A DNA stretch of 64,000 nt from NCBI GenBank assembly GCA_964394585.1, contig CAYMYI010000004.1, positions 7,161-71,160 on the forward strand. The letters are read 5' to 3'. Shown here piece after piece: positions 17,820 through 27,194 of the stretch (position 1 is its first letter; each line of letters starts with the position of its first letter). The position numbers were made by a program, and so were the translations under genes. This DNA is from CAYUJH01 sp964394585. Lineage in GTDB: Bacteria; Bacteroidota; Bacteroidia; Cytophagales; Flammeovirgaceae. A model generated the notes under the pieces. That model did no database searches. It had not been told where the DNA came from and worked only from the letters and a program-made list of their open reading frames with translations.

Positions 17820-18410
17820 TTAACGGCAATCTTTTTCTAAAACCTTTTCTGCGCCTTCAACTCCTAGTGCTTGCGCTTGGCGTAAATCGTCGCAACCTCG
17901 ATTCCCTTTTTTGGAGGCGTTTACCAACAAGCCTCTGTATAGGTAGGCTTCTCCGTGCCGATTGTCGTACCGAATGGCATTGGAATACTGCTCAATAGCA
18001 TCTTGTATTTTCCCAACTTTTTGCAAAGCTCTTCCTTTCAAATAAAAAGCTTGCGATTCGTTAGGCTTGCGTTTCAAAAGCTCGTCCATAGCATTCACTG
18101 TACTGGTGTATTGTTCGAGTTTATAATAGCAAAGACCTAAACTTAGCCGAAGTTTAACGTTATCGGGCGCTAGGGTAACCGCTTCGCGGAAGTCTTCCAA
18201 TGCTCTTCTAAGTTCGCCTTGTTCTTCGTAGGCACGTCCTCGGTTATATAGGCTTTTTTCGTCGGTGGGGTGGTCGGCTAAATAGGTTGAGTAAGCTTGA
18301 ATAGCCTCGTTATATTTTCCTTGTGCAAAAAGGTCATCGGCGAGTTGTGTCTGATTTTTTTGGCAGCCCCATATAAAACCTAGAGCGATGAATAGATATA
18401 TTTTTCGCAT
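17820..18410 (-). CDS. TPR-repeat lipoprotein
   Basis: 196 residues from the ATG at 18410; the open frame extends upstream but has no good start. A lipoprotein signal (W-G-C, Cys about 16) is followed by four to five tetratricopeptide repeats, recognisable from A-x-x-x-Y-x-x-x-L-x-x-x-P and Y-N-R-G-R-A-Y-E-x-x-G-E patterns. TPR arrays mediate protein-protein contacts, and the lipid anchor places it at the inner or outer membrane facing the periplasm. The partner is unknown. Confidence 0.82.
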   Translation of the reverse strand: MRKIYLFIALGFIWGCQKNQTQLADDLFAQGKYNEAIQAYSTYLADHPTDEKSLYNRGRAYEEQGELRRALEDFREAVTLAPDNVKLRLSLGLCYYKLEQYTSTVNAMDELLKRKPNESQAFYLKGRALQKVGKIQDAIEQYSNAIRYDNRHGEAYLYRGLLVNASKKGNRGCDDLRQAQALGVEGAEKVLEKDCR

Positions 18411-18567
18411 AACAGATAAACACTGCACAGATTTGAGTACGCAGCGAATGTTTTTACTATTTAAAATGAATTTTAATATGTTGGAAGGGCGCAAAGTAAA
18501 AGCGCACATCTTAGAACTAAAAATGAAAAAGGAAGGGAAACGTAAGGACAGGAGGGAAATCGTGAGG

Positions 18568-18873
18568 TTATTCCGTTTCTTCTACTATGTAGATATCTTC
18601 ACCTTTACGCTGAAACATATACTTTTCGCGTACAAACTTTTCCAACAATTCTGGATCGCTCGAAAGCTCTTCCATATCGTTTTCTAACCGTTCAATTTCC
18701 TCATGGTAAAACTGCTTTTCGGCTTTTAAGCTAGATAGTTTTTTACTGAGGTGATATTGATTGATTAGATTATTGTTATCGAAAAATGTAATCCAAACGA
18801 TGAAGGAAACCCCCGCAATAAAATAAAAACTGCGTAAAAAGCGGAAGCTGCGATATATAACACCACGTTTCAT
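18568..18873 (-). CDS. DivIC/FtsB-like cell division protein
   Basis: About 101 residues from the ATG at 18873; an upstream ATG at 18891 is also in frame. One membrane helix (about residues 12-35) is followed by a coiled coil (about 45-80) and the FtsB/DivIC pattern of an acidic helix, P-E-x-x-E-K-F-V-R-E-K-Y, and a short tail containing D-I-Y-I-V. Septum-formation initiators of this type link FtsQ and FtsL in the divisome. The orientation (short cytoplasmic N-terminus, periplasmic coiled coil) fits. No division genes are adjacent. Confidence 0.78.
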   Translation of the reverse strand: MKRGVIYRSFRFLRSFYFIAGVSFIVWITFFDNNNLINQYHLSKKLSSLKAEKQFYHEEIERLENDMEELSSDPELLEKFVREKYMFQRKGEDIYIVEETE

Positions 18874-18978
18874 AATAGCTAAAGTACGCATTTTCTGTGC
18901 TATGCACAATTTACTTGAACCAAAAGCTAGAAATCGTTTATTTGTAGAAAATAAAAATGTGATAACACACCATTTTTT

Positions 18979-19800
18979 ATGGAATTAACAGAAGAACAAT
19001 TAGCCTTGCTGGCTTCTCATAAGGGGTTAAAACATATATTGAAAGGCGAACAAAAAACCTTAAAAGCGGTGGTAAAACACTTGCAGTATGAAGCGGAGTT
19101 AGAACAGTTGCAAGTAGAGTTGGTAAAAATGCAACGGTGGGTGCAAGAGTACCGAAAGAAAGTAATGATACTTTTCGAAGGGCGCGATGCTGCCGGGAAA
19201 GGAGGAGCCATTTTACGATTTACCCGCCATTTAAGCCCTCGCGGTATTCGTATTGTAGCATTGCCAGCACCTTCTAACATCGAGAAAGGGCAGTGGTACT
19301 TCCAACGCTATGTGCAAAACTTGCCAGATCCAGGTCAAATTGTATTTTTCGACCGAAGCTGGTATAACCGCGCCGTGGTAGAGCCGGTAAATGGTTTCTG
19401 CGATCAGGAACAATATGAAAGGTTCATGATACAGGTACCCGCTTTCGAAAATATGCTGCTCGATGCCGGAGTCATTCTGATAAAATTTTGGTTTTCGATC
19501 TCTAAAGAAACCCAAGCTGAACGGTTTGAAGAACGGCAAAATAACCCGCTGAAACAGTGGAAAGTTAGTCTAGTAGACCAGAAAGCTCAAGAGTTGTGGG
19601 ATGAGTACACGCATTACAAAGACGAAATGTTTAAACGGACGAGCTTACTGCGAAGCCCCTGGATTATTGTAAAAGCCGATAATAAAAAGAAAGCGCGTTT
19701 GGAGTGTATTCGGTATGTACTTTCCCAAATCGATTACGAGGGTAAAGAAAATAGTTCGGTGCAACTCACGCCAAATTCAGATATCATTATTCATTATTAA
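18979..19800 (+). CDS. ppk2: Polyphosphate kinase 2 (PPK2)
   Basis: 273 residues, the size of single-domain PPK2. Walker A G-R-D-A-A-G-K-G-G is at 68-76 and Walker B F-F-D-R-S-W-Y-N-R at 123-131. A lid region with R-x-x-x-R precedes N-N-P-L-K-Q-W-K, and W-D-E-Y-T-x-Y-K-D and T-S motifs follow. PPK2 enzymes transfer phosphate between polyphosphate and nucleoside di- or monophosphates. The motifs fit class I (NDP phosphorylation) best, but the class is not certain from sequence alone. It is followed by a small membrane coiled-coil gene on the same strand. Confidence 0.9.
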   Translation: MELTEEQLALLASHKGLKHILKGEQKTLKAVVKHLQYEAELEQLQVELVKMQRWVQEYRKKVMILFEGRDAAGKGGAILRFTRHLSPRGIRIVALPAPSNIEKGQWYFQRYVQNLPDPGQIVFFDRSWYNRAVVEPVNGFCDQEQYERFMIQVPAFENMLLDAGVILIKFWFSISKETQAERFEERQNNPLKQWKVSLVDQKAQELWDEYTHYKDEMFKRTSLLRSPWIIVKADNKKKARLECIRYVLSQIDYEGKENSSVQLTPNSDIIIHY

Positions 19801-19876
19801 GCAAGGCTCAGATGTGTTACCAATCTGCCTTTCGGTGCATCTAACTATTCAGAGTATCATTAAAGCACATAAAATT

Positions 19877-20188
19877 ATGGGAGAACTAATTCCACTGGTT
19901 GCCATCGTGATGGTTTTTGGCATTCCACTATCAGGTATTATTGGCAACTACTACCTACGCGTTCAGAAATTAAAACTCCAGAGTGGGCAAACTTTGGGAA
20001 GCGCCGATAAAAAACGCCTTGAGGCGTTGCTCGAAGAGAATGAGCACCTAAAACGCCGAGTTGAAAACTTAGAAGAAATTGTAAGCGACCCCGACATTTT
20101 GAAGATTGCCGGAAACCGCGAACACGATTTACAGCGCCAAATTGACTTTTTAGCAGAGGAACTCAGCAGGATGAAAAGACTCTCTTAA
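19877..20188 (+). CDS. Small membrane protein with coiled coil
   Basis: 103 residues from the ATG at 19877. An in-frame extension upstream overlaps the ppk2 end and is unlikely to be used. One N-terminal membrane helix (about 4-24) is followed by a strongly charged coiled coil (about 35-95) with K-K-R-L-E-A-L-L-E-E-N and R-R-V-E-N-L-E-E heptads. The layout resembles phage-shock-protein-B-like or other short membrane-tethered coiled coils, without enough identity to name it. It may be translated from the ppk2 transcript (76 bases after its stop). Confidence 0.6.
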   Translation: MGELIPLVAIVMVFGIPLSGIIGNYYLRVQKLKLQSGQTLGSADKKRLEALLEENEHLKRRVENLEEIVSDPDILKIAGNREHDLQRQIDFLAEELSRMKRLS

Positions 20189-20257
20189 ACTTTCCCACGT
20201 CGATGCGCTAAATCTTTCTGATATTCGCGCCATTATCTTGGAAAACCGGCGCATCTC

Positions 20258-20854
20258 ATGGATTTAATCACATTGATTGACTATACTGGTACGCTAGTAT
20301 TTGCCATCAGTGACGTATTGGCAGGCATAGAACGAAAGTACGACCTGTTTGGCGTATTTATCTTAGGATTTGTAACAGCAGTAGGAGGGGGAACACTTCG
20401 CGACGTGCTAATTGGCAGCACCCCCGTAGGCTGGATGCAAAACCAAGCCTATGTTTACATAGTGATAGCATCGGTACCTATATGCTTCGTTTGGGAAAAG
20501 CGTATCCTGAAGATGAAACGAGGCTTTTTCTTGTTCGACACGCTCGGCATTGCCTTATTTACGATTTTGGGCCTACAAAAAACCCTGGCCATTGGGCTTT
20601 CACCTCTTATTGCCGTCATGATGGGCGTAGTTTCCGCCGTGTTTGGAGGGGTAATCCGCGATGTGCTTTCTAACCATAGTCCTCTTATTTTTAGCAAAGA
20701 AATATATGCCTTCGCTTGTTTAGCCGGTGCGGTTTTGTTCTTAGGCTGTCAACATTTTCTTTCCGAAGAAATTTCCATGTTAGTTTCCATCGCAGTGGTT
20801 ATCATTATTAGAATATTATCCATCAAATACCATTGGCACATTCCGTTTAAATAG
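20258..20854 (+). CDS. TRIC/UPF0126 (YicG-like) channel protein
   Basis: 198 residues with about seven hydrophobic segments in two repeats. The paired signatures G-G-G-T-L-R-D (first half) and G-G-V-I-R-D (second half) are the UPF0126/TRIC motifs. Bacterial members are trimeric cation channels with each monomer forming its own pore; related proteins in some bacteria have been linked to glycine uptake. No substrate-specific partner is adjacent. A TATCTTGG element 15-20 bases upstream is a possible weak -7 box. Confidence 0.85.
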   Translation: MDLITLIDYTGTLVFAISDVLAGIERKYDLFGVFILGFVTAVGGGTLRDVLIGSTPVGWMQNQAYVYIVIASVPICFVWEKRILKMKRGFFLFDTLGIALFTILGLQKTLAIGLSPLIAVMMGVVSAVFGGVIRDVLSNHSPLIFSKEIYAFACLAGAVLFLGCQHFLSEEISMLVSIAVVIIIRILSIKYHWHIPFK

Positions 20855-20864
20855 ACATTTTTAA

Positions 20865-20919
20865 AACTAGTTGCTACTATAATTTTCGTGATAACAACTA
20901 TATTGTAGTTAAACTAGTG
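20865..20919 (+). promoter_or_regulatory. Inverted repeats upstream of marR, candidate operator
   Basis: AACTA (20896-20900) and TAGTT (20906-20910) form a 5-5-5 inverted repeat. They are flanked by AACTAGTT (20865-20872) and AACTAGTG (20912-20919). The site lies 57 bases before the MarR start, as expected for autoregulation. No T-run is present, so it is not a terminator. Confidence 0.45.
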
Positions 20920-20966
20920 TTGTAACAAATTCTATTATTTTAGTCTAATTATTCATTAAAAAGAAT

Positions 20967-21416
20967 ATGCCCCGCATGGCTATTAAGTACAAAGACGATA
21001 AAAGCTACGGTTTTTTGATTGAGCGCACTATTAAACGGATTCGGCAGGCATTTCAAAAGCAACTCAATGCAAACGATGCTGATATTACCGTAGACCAATG
21101 GGTCATTTTAGATAAATTGCAAAAGCATGATGGGCTTAGCCAAAACGAAATAGCCGATAGCACATTCAAAGATGCCCCAACGGTAACACGTATTATCGAT
21201 TTGCTGTGTAAAAAAGGCTTAACCTTGCGGAAAATGGATGAAAACGATCGACGCCGTTTCAAAATTTATCTTACTGAAGAAGGGCATGAACGAATCCGCA
21301 AGGTTATGCCAGTAGTGACTGATCTACGCCGGCAAGGGTGGCAAAGCCTCACCGATGAAGATTATACAACCTTAATTAGAATATTAGACACTATATATAA
21401 GAATTACGAACCATGA
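20967..21416 (+). CDS. MarR-family transcriptional regulator
   Basis: 149 residues. The winged helix-turn-helix region (about 50-115) has the MarR signature with a D-K-L-x-K-H-D-G-L-S-Q-N-E-I-A recognition block and the wing D-x-N-D-R-R-R-F-K-I-Y-L-T. Helices at either end form the dimer interface. MarR proteins usually repress and are released by phenolic or oxidising ligands. The stop overlaps the start of the flavin reductase gene by four bases (ATGA), so the two are translationally coupled and the regulator probably controls that enzyme. Inverted repeats upstream are candidate binding sites. Confidence 0.9.
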   Translation: MPRMAIKYKDDKSYGFLIERTIKRIRQAFQKQLNANDADITVDQWVILDKLQKHDGLSQNEIADSTFKDAPTVTRIIDLLCKKGLTLRKMDENDRRRFKIYLTEEGHERIRKVMPVVTDLRRQGWQSLTDEDYTTLIRILDTIYKNYEP

Positions 21417-22306
21417 AAGTAGTTGACCCGAAAGATATTCCCACCCCTCAACTCCACCAGTATTTGTTAGGCGCAATTGCCCCTCGGCCCATTGCCTTTG
21501 TGAGCACAGTAGACAAACAGGGGCAGGTTAACTTAAGCCCTTACAGCTTTTTTAATGTATTTAGCGCAAACCCTCCGATAGTAATTTTTTCGCCGGCGCG
21601 GCGTGGACGCGATAACACCACAAAGCATACGTACGAAAACGTGTTAGAACACCCTGAATGTGTAGTCAATATTGTGAGCTACTCGATGGTGCAGCAGATG
21701 TCGCTAGCGAGTACCGAGTACGACAAGGGGGTAAACGAGTTTGTAAAAGCCGGATTTACCGAGGCTGCTTCGGGAAAAGTAAAACCACCACGTGTGGCAG
21801 AATCGCCTGCATCCTTTGAATGCACTGTCCGTGAGGTAATTCCCTTAGGCGACCAAGGCGGAGCAGGCAACTTAGTTGTGGGCGAAATTGTATTAGCTCA
21901 TTTTCATGAGGCAATCTTTGACGATGCCGGCAACATAAGTCCTCAGCAGCTTGACGCAGTGGCGCGCTTAGGTGGGAATTGGTATTGCCGTGCCAATGGC
22001 GACGCTTTATTCGAAGTAGAAAAACCTCTGCAAAAAAAAGGCATTGGAGTCGATAGTCTTCCTGAACAAATCCGCCTTAGTGAGGTTCTTTCAGGGAATG
22101 ATTTAGGAAAACTAGGCAATGTAGAGCGTTTGCCAAACGATCAGGAAATTATCAGTATGAGCACCCATCAGGCTGTGCAGCAAGCTTTGCAAGAGGCAGA
22201 GCCAGGGCAACGCCAGGTGCAACTGCATCAGATTGCAAAAAAACTACTTGCAAGAGGGGAAACCATGCAGGCATGGGCAGTTTTACTGCAAGAAAAAGGG
22301 CTTTGA
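21413..22306 (+). CDS. Flavin reductase-like FMN-binding protein
   Basis: 297 residues. The N-terminal domain (about 10-195) is the flavin-reductase-like split barrel, with A-P-R-P-I-A-F-V-S-T and N-L-S-P-Y-S-F-F-N-V-F-S motifs that bind FMN (the DIM6/NTAB branch). The C-terminal 100 residues form an extra helical region not found in the shortest members. Such enzymes reduce flavin with NAD(P)H or use bound FMN. The coupling to a MarR regulator suggests induction by an aromatic or oxidative compound; the substrate is unknown. Confidence 0.82.
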   Translation: MKVVDPKDIPTPQLHQYLLGAIAPRPIAFVSTVDKQGQVNLSPYSFFNVFSANPPIVIFSPARRGRDNTTKHTYENVLEHPECVVNIVSYSMVQQMSLASTEYDKGVNEFVKAGFTEAASGKVKPPRVAESPASFECTVREVIPLGDQGGAGNLVVGEIVLAHFHEAIFDDAGNISPQQLDAVARLGGNWYCRANGDALFEVEKPLQKKGIGVDSLPEQIRLSEVLSGNDLGKLGNVERLPNDQEIISMSTHQAVQQALQEAEPGQRQVQLHQIAKKLLARGETMQAWAVLLQEKGL

Positions 22307-22473
22307 TAAAGAATATATCTTCATATAAAATCAGTAAAATGTACGTTTTTGAGGTAGCTCTCTGTTAATTATGCAATTAATTCTTTCGGCTTTCTTGAAA
22401 TGTTATGCATGCTTACTATTTTAGTTCATATGAAGAGAAATTAACACTCTAGTATTTTTAACTTAACGTGAAT

Positions 22474-25323
22474 ATGATTATGAAAAAAAGTTACGGCTAT
22501 TGCTTATTAGCGCTGTTTTTTTCGTTGTGGATGTCTACGGCTGCGTATGCCCAAGAAACTTTCATAAGCGGAAAAGTAACCGATGCTGAAACCGGCGAGG
22601 CGCTTATTGGAGCCAACATTGTCATCAAAGGTAAGGTGATTGGTACTACCACCAACATCGATGGCGAGTTTAAGCTCAACACTTCGGTTCCCCTTCCTTT
22701 TACCATTGCAATCTCCATCGTAGGATATGCAACCCAAGAATTTGAAATCACAGAGAACAATCAGACGCTGGAGGTGCAAATGGCAACCCAAGCGATTTTT
22801 GGACAAGAGGTAGTAATTTCAGCCTCAAGGGTAGAAGAGAACATCCTTCAGTCGCCTGTTTCCATTGAAAAGATGGATATTTTGGCAGTACAGCAAACGG
22901 CCGCTGCCGACTATTACCAAGGTTTAGCAAACCTGAAAGGCGTTGACGTTACCTCAAGTAGTATCAACTTTCAAATTATTAATGCTAGAGGGTTTAACTC
23001 AACTGGTAACACACGCTTCGTACAGCTTACCGATGGAATGGATACCCAAGCGCCAGCGCTGAACTTCCCTATCGGTAACTTGAATGGTCCTTCTGAGCTT
23101 GATGTAGAAAGCGTGGAAATGATTCCCGGAGCTGCTTCAGCACTATATGGCCCGAATGCTTTTAATGGTATCTTATTGGTTACCAGCAAAAACCCTTTTG
23201 AATACCAAGGCTTTAGTGCTTTTGCCAAATTGGGAGTAAACCACGTAAGCAAGTCGGATAACCCTGAAGAGTCTGAACTACTTCCCGACCCTCAACCGAT
23301 GTACGAGTTTTCGATGCGGTATGCCAAAGCATTTAACAACAAATTCGCTTTTAAAGTCAATCTATCGTACAAAGAAGCAGAAGATTGGTACGGGGTAGAT
23401 CGAACCGACTTACAACCCGATCGCCAAGGTTCGTTGCTGCGCAATCCGGGCGAAGATCGCGTACATGCCTTTGGCGATGTGGTGGCTTCGCCATTACCGT
23501 TAATTGCATTACAGCTACCTGAAACCCCACTCTCTCCATATTATGGAGATATTCCAAATCAAATTGTGGCGCGTACTCCTTACGATGAAACACATTTGGT
23601 AGATTATAACGCAAAAAACCTGAAATTCAATGGTGCGCTACACTATCGTATCACCAACAACTTAGAAGCTTCTTACTCTGTTAATTATGGTGGAGGTACT
23701 ACGGTTTACACCGGTGCACAGCGTTACTCGCTATCAAACTTCCGTATTGCACAGCATAAGTTAGAATTAAATGCTGATAACTTCTTTGTTAGAGCGTACA
23801 CAACGATTGAAAACTCGGGTGATTCTTACATTGCCGACGCCGTTGGTGCCAGTATGCTCAACGAATACAAAGATCATGGCCAATGGTTTGCTGACTATAC
23901 TATTGGGTACCTTACGGCATTGGCATCAAGCGGAGTAGCTCCCGGGCAAAGCAGTACGTTAAGCCCTGAACAGTTAACCGCCTTCCACGATGCTGCGCGC
24001 CAAGCTGCCGACCAGGGCAGATATGAGCCAGGTACACCTGAGTTCGAAGCTGCTAAGGAACGTTACTCAACACTGCTCATCCCTGATGGTGGAGGTAAAT
24101 TTGATGACCGTACCCTGTTCTACCATGCAGAAGGACAATACAATTTTAAAAATGAAATTGATTTCATGGAGCTGCAAGTAGGAGCGAGTTATCGTTTATT
24201 CGACTTAGAGTCGAACGGTACTATCTTTGCCGATACAGCAGGTAATGATATTACCATCCAAGAGTACGGGATTTACGCACAAGCCAGTAAGCGCTTCCTC
24301 GACGACAAATTAAAAATACAAGGGTCACTTCGTTACGATAAAAACGAAAACTTTGACGGACAAATTAACCCACGGATTTCAGCAGTATTAACTGTAGCCA
24401 ATAATCATAACCTTCGTGCTTCTTACCAAACCGGTTTCCGTATTCCTTCTACACAAGGGCAGCACATTAGCTTAGATGCAGGGACAGCACGCCTATTGGG
24501 TGGACTTCCACAATATGCAGAATCGTTCGATGTGTATACAAACGCTTACACTGTGTCCTCTGTCAATCGGTATGTAGCCGCAGTATCGCAACAAGGTACT
24601 AGCGAGGCAGTTATCGACCCTGCTAATATTGCATTGCTAGAAGCAGCACCAGCCGAAGGATATGCTCCTGTAAAACCCGAACAAGTTCGTTCTATCGAGT
24701 TTGGATATAAGAGTTTGATTGGCAACAAACTCCTCATTGATGCGGTGTATTACTACAACCGTTATACCGATTTCATCACACAGGTTCAAGTTCGGAAAGC
24801 GGCAGGAGATATCTCTGTGAACGCTATCAATGCGCAATCGCTTTTGGTAGGGACTAGCGCAAATACATTCCAGATTTATACGAACTTAACTGAAGACCTT
24901 TCAGCACACGGAATGGCGCTTGGTTTAGACTATAGCTTACCTAAAGGATACACTCTGCGCTTCAATTATAACTGGAACAAACAAATTGATGAGTTAGGAG
25001 AAGAGTTCTTGAACGATTTCAACACACCCGAACATAAGTTCAATATTTCATTTGCTAACCGAAAAATTACTAACAACATAGGGTTTAATGTAACATACCG
25101 CTGGCAAGATGCTTTCCGTTGGGAATCGTCTTTTGCAATTGGCGATGTAGATGCATTCTCTACGGTAGATGCACAGGTTAGCTTTAAGCTAGATAAGATG
25201 AAGTCTATCTTAAAGATTGGAGGTTCAAACCTTCTGGATAACCGCTACGTGATGAACTTCGGAGGCCCTTTGATGGGAGCTATCTACTATGTGTCGCTCA
25301 CATTTGACCAATTTATGAACTAA
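22474..25323 (+). CDS. TonB-dependent receptor with CarboxypepD-like domain
   Basis: About 949 residues from the ATG at 22474; a GTG at 22468 and an ATG at 22480 are alternatives. A signal peptide ends at YAQ. Next comes a carboxypeptidase-regulatory-like domain (about 30-110, I-S-G-K-V-T-D-A-E-T-G-E), then the plug (V-V-I-S-A-S-R box, G-A-A-S-A-L-Y-G-P-N-A-F-N-G) and a barrel of about 700 residues. It is not a classic SusC: no SusD follows, but a lipoprotein of the SGNH-hydrolase fold starts 9 bases downstream. The pair probably forms an uptake system in which the lipoprotein cleaves or binds an esterified substrate. The ligand is unknown. Confidence 0.88.
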   Translation: MIMKKSYGYCLLALFFSLWMSTAAYAQETFISGKVTDAETGEALIGANIVIKGKVIGTTTNIDGEFKLNTSVPLPFTIAISIVGYATQEFEITENNQTLEVQMATQAIFGQEVVISASRVEENILQSPVSIEKMDILAVQQTAAADYYQGLANLKGVDVTSSSINFQIINARGFNSTGNTRFVQLTDGMDTQAPALNFPIGNLNGPSELDVESVEMIPGAASALYGPNAFNGILLVTSKNPFEYQGFSAFAKLGVNHVSKSDNPEESELLPDPQPMYEFSMRYAKAFNNKFAFKVNLSYKEAEDWYGVDRTDLQPDRQGSLLRNPGEDRVHAFGDVVASPLPLIALQLPETPLSPYYGDIPNQIVARTPYDETHLVDYNAKNLKFNGALHYRITNNLEASYSVNYGGGTTVYTGAQRYSLSNFRIAQHKLELNADNFFVRAYTTIENSGDSYIADAVGASMLNEYKDHGQWFADYTIGYLTALASSGVAPGQSSTLSPEQLTAFHDAARQAADQGRYEPGTPEFEAAKERYSTLLIPDGGGKFDDRTLFYHAEGQYNFKNEIDFMELQVGASYRLFDLESNGTIFADTAGNDITIQEYGIYAQASKRFLDDKLKIQGSLRYDKNENFDGQINPRISAVLTVANNHNLRASYQTGFRIPSTQGQHISLDAGTARLLGGLPQYAESFDVYTNAYTVSSVNRYVAAVSQQGTSEAVIDPANIALLEAAPAEGYAPVKPEQVRSIEFGYKSLIGNKLLIDAVYYYNRYTDFITQVQVRKAAGDISVNAINAQSLLVGTSANTFQIYTNLTEDLSAHGMALGLDYSLPKGYTLRFNYNWNKQIDELGEEFLNDFNTPEHKFNISFANRKITNNIGFNVTYRWQDAFRWESSFAIGDVDAFSTVDAQVSFKLDKMKSILKIGGSNLLDNRYVMNFGGPLMGAIYYVSLTFDQFMN

Positions 25324-25332
25324 AAAATTGTC

Positions 25333-27126
25333 ATGATTATGAAAAAAATATATTTCAACTTTCTGTATTTGATAGGAATCCTATCGCTAGTATCAGGATG
25401 TACCTACGATTTCCCAGATCCTGACCCAGCAACATTGCCTTCGGCAGGCTCAGCAGACTTTTCGAAGCTTGTAGTAGTTGGAAACTCGATTACCGCAGGC
25501 TTCATGGATGGTGCTCTCTACGATAGAGGGCAACAAAATTCATATGGCAATATTGTGGCAACTCAGTTACAAACGGTAGGCGGTGGTGCTTTTAACCAAC
25601 CGGATATCAATGCGACGAATGGCTTCTTCGGCTTTGCACCCGATGGTACTACTCCATTAGGTCGTTTGATAATTCCAGCAGGTTCTTCCACGCCTTCTCC
25701 AATCGTACCTGGCGATCCAATCACGCCGTTTACCGGCGACAAAGCGCAGTTGAATAACTTTGGTGTACCCGGTTCGAGCATTACTACTGCCCTACTTCCT
25801 GGCTATGGTACATTCAACCCATATTTTGCACGCTTTGCTTCAGATCCTGCAACAGCTACCATTATTGGAGACGCAGCCAATGCACAGGGAAGTTTCTTCA
25901 TTATGTGGCTAGGAAGCAATAATGTACTGGGCTATGCCATCTCAGGCGCTACGGGAGTCGACGGAGGCTCTGGACCAAACGATTTAACCTCTGTAGATGC
26001 TTTCACAGGGGCGTATAATACGGCACTTTCACAAATGTTGGCCAACGGTGCCAAGGGTGTTGTGGCTAATATCCCCAACGTAACCGATATCCCTTACTTT
26101 ACTACGGTTCCTTATAATGCTTTAGTACTCGATGCAGCCACAGCACAGGCACTTAATGTAGGCTATACTGCTAATGCTGTAAGTACAATTGCACCTCTTG
26201 TAATTACCGAAGCCATTCGCCTAACTCAAGTAATCCCTGGAGTGGTTACCGAAGTAGTTCGATTAGGTGCGGTAGAACAAGGCTTACAAGCGGGGCTGCC
26301 CCTAGCAGATGCCGAAGCGCAAGCAGCGGCATTTATTGCTAGCCCTGATGGACTCGCCCAAATTCAGGCAACAGTAGAACAGTTTATTGCAAACCCAACT
26401 GCTCCGGAATTTGCCCCCTTGGCGCAAGCCGTAGAACAAGAAATGCAAGGGCAAACTGCGCAGGCAGGTATTCAAGGATTTACCACTGCGTATTTAGCAG
26501 CGTATCAGGCAAATCCGAGCAATCCTCAAGCATCTGCCGGATTCACCCAAAGTCAATTTGACCAAATTACCGCTGAGGTAAACAACCAGGTGGGCTTGTT
26601 GCAAACCTCGGGTGCTTTGCCAGTATTCCAAGAGGGTGCTAATCCATTTGTGATTGACGACCCAGCCAGCCCAACTGGTATTCGCTCAATGACCCCTAAC
26701 GAGTTGGTAACCTTAACAGTACCACAAGACTCTATCACGCTATGGTTGCCAGTAGGGCGTGGTATTCCTGATCAGTTTATTCTTACAGAAAGTGAACTTG
26801 CGGTTATCAACGAACGGACAAATCAGTTCAACCAAGCTATTTCAGCGGCAGTTAGTGCAAACAGTGCTAATGTAGGTTTGATGGATGCAAACAATATTTT
26901 TGATCAGTTTGCAAATAACAATAATCCTTCGTCTTTCAATGGGATAGGAGCCACCGCATCCATTGTTCCACCTTTCGGTATTTTCTCTTATGACGGCATA
27001 CACCCGAATGGTAGAGGACATGCATGGATTGCCAATCAGTTTATCCGTGTAATGAACCAGAAGTTCAATGCAAATATTCCGCAAGTGAACGAGAATAATT
27101 TTCCGGGTAACGATTTACCTCAATAA
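25333..27126 (+). CDS. SGNH/GDSL-hydrolase-like lipoprotein with Ala/Gln-rich insertion
   Basis: 597 residues. The lipobox V-S-G-C has Cys at about 23. The SGNH fold is recognisable from block I V-V-G-N-S-I-T-A-G-F (catalytic Ser retained, GDS changed to GNS), block III W-L-G-S-N-N (GxND changed to GSNN) and block V Y-D-G-I-H-P-N-G with the catalytic Asp and His. A long insertion (about residues 270-425) is rich in Ala, Gln and Thr and predicted to be helical, unlike the compact SGNH core. It is surface- or periplasm-anchored and follows the TonB receptor with 9 bases between, so the two form an operon. The insertion may mediate receptor contact. Activity on esters is likely but unproven because two block residues deviate. 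Confidence 0.75.
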   Translation: MIMKKIYFNFLYLIGILSLVSGCTYDFPDPDPATLPSAGSADFSKLVVVGNSITAGFMDGALYDRGQQNSYGNIVATQLQTVGGGAFNQPDINATNGFFGFAPDGTTPLGRLIIPAGSSTPSPIVPGDPITPFTGDKAQLNNFGVPGSSITTALLPGYGTFNPYFARFASDPATATIIGDAANAQGSFFIMWLGSNNVLGYAISGATGVDGGSGPNDLTSVDAFTGAYNTALSQMLANGAKGVVANIPNVTDIPYFTTVPYNALVLDAATAQALNVGYTANAVSTIAPLVITEAIRLTQVIPGVVTEVVRLGAVEQGLQAGLPLADAEAQAAAFIASPDGLAQIQATVEQFIANPTAPEFAPLAQAVEQEMQGQTAQAGIQGFTTAYLAAYQANPSNPQASAGFTQSQFDQITAEVNNQVGLLQTSGALPVFQEGANPFVIDDPASPTGIRSMTPNELVTLTVPQDSITLWLPVGRGIPDQFILTESELAVINERTNQFNQAISAAVSANSANVGLMDANNIFDQFANNNNPSSFNGIGATASIVPPFGIFSYDGIHPNGRGHAWIANQFIRVMNQKFNANIPQVNENNFPGNDLPQ

Positions 27127-27140
27127 AAACTCATTCTTCC

Positions 27141-27177
27141 AAAAAAGAAGCTGCCTCATTGAGGCAGCTTCTTTTTT
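27141..27177. terminator. Bidirectional terminator
   Basis: Perfect stem (27141-27157 with 27161-27177, including the A/T ends) around a three-base gap; T-runs occur on both strands. It closes the TonB-SGNH operon and the convergent M48 gene. Confidence 0.92.
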
Positions 27178-27194
27178 TAGTGAACTCTAACAAT

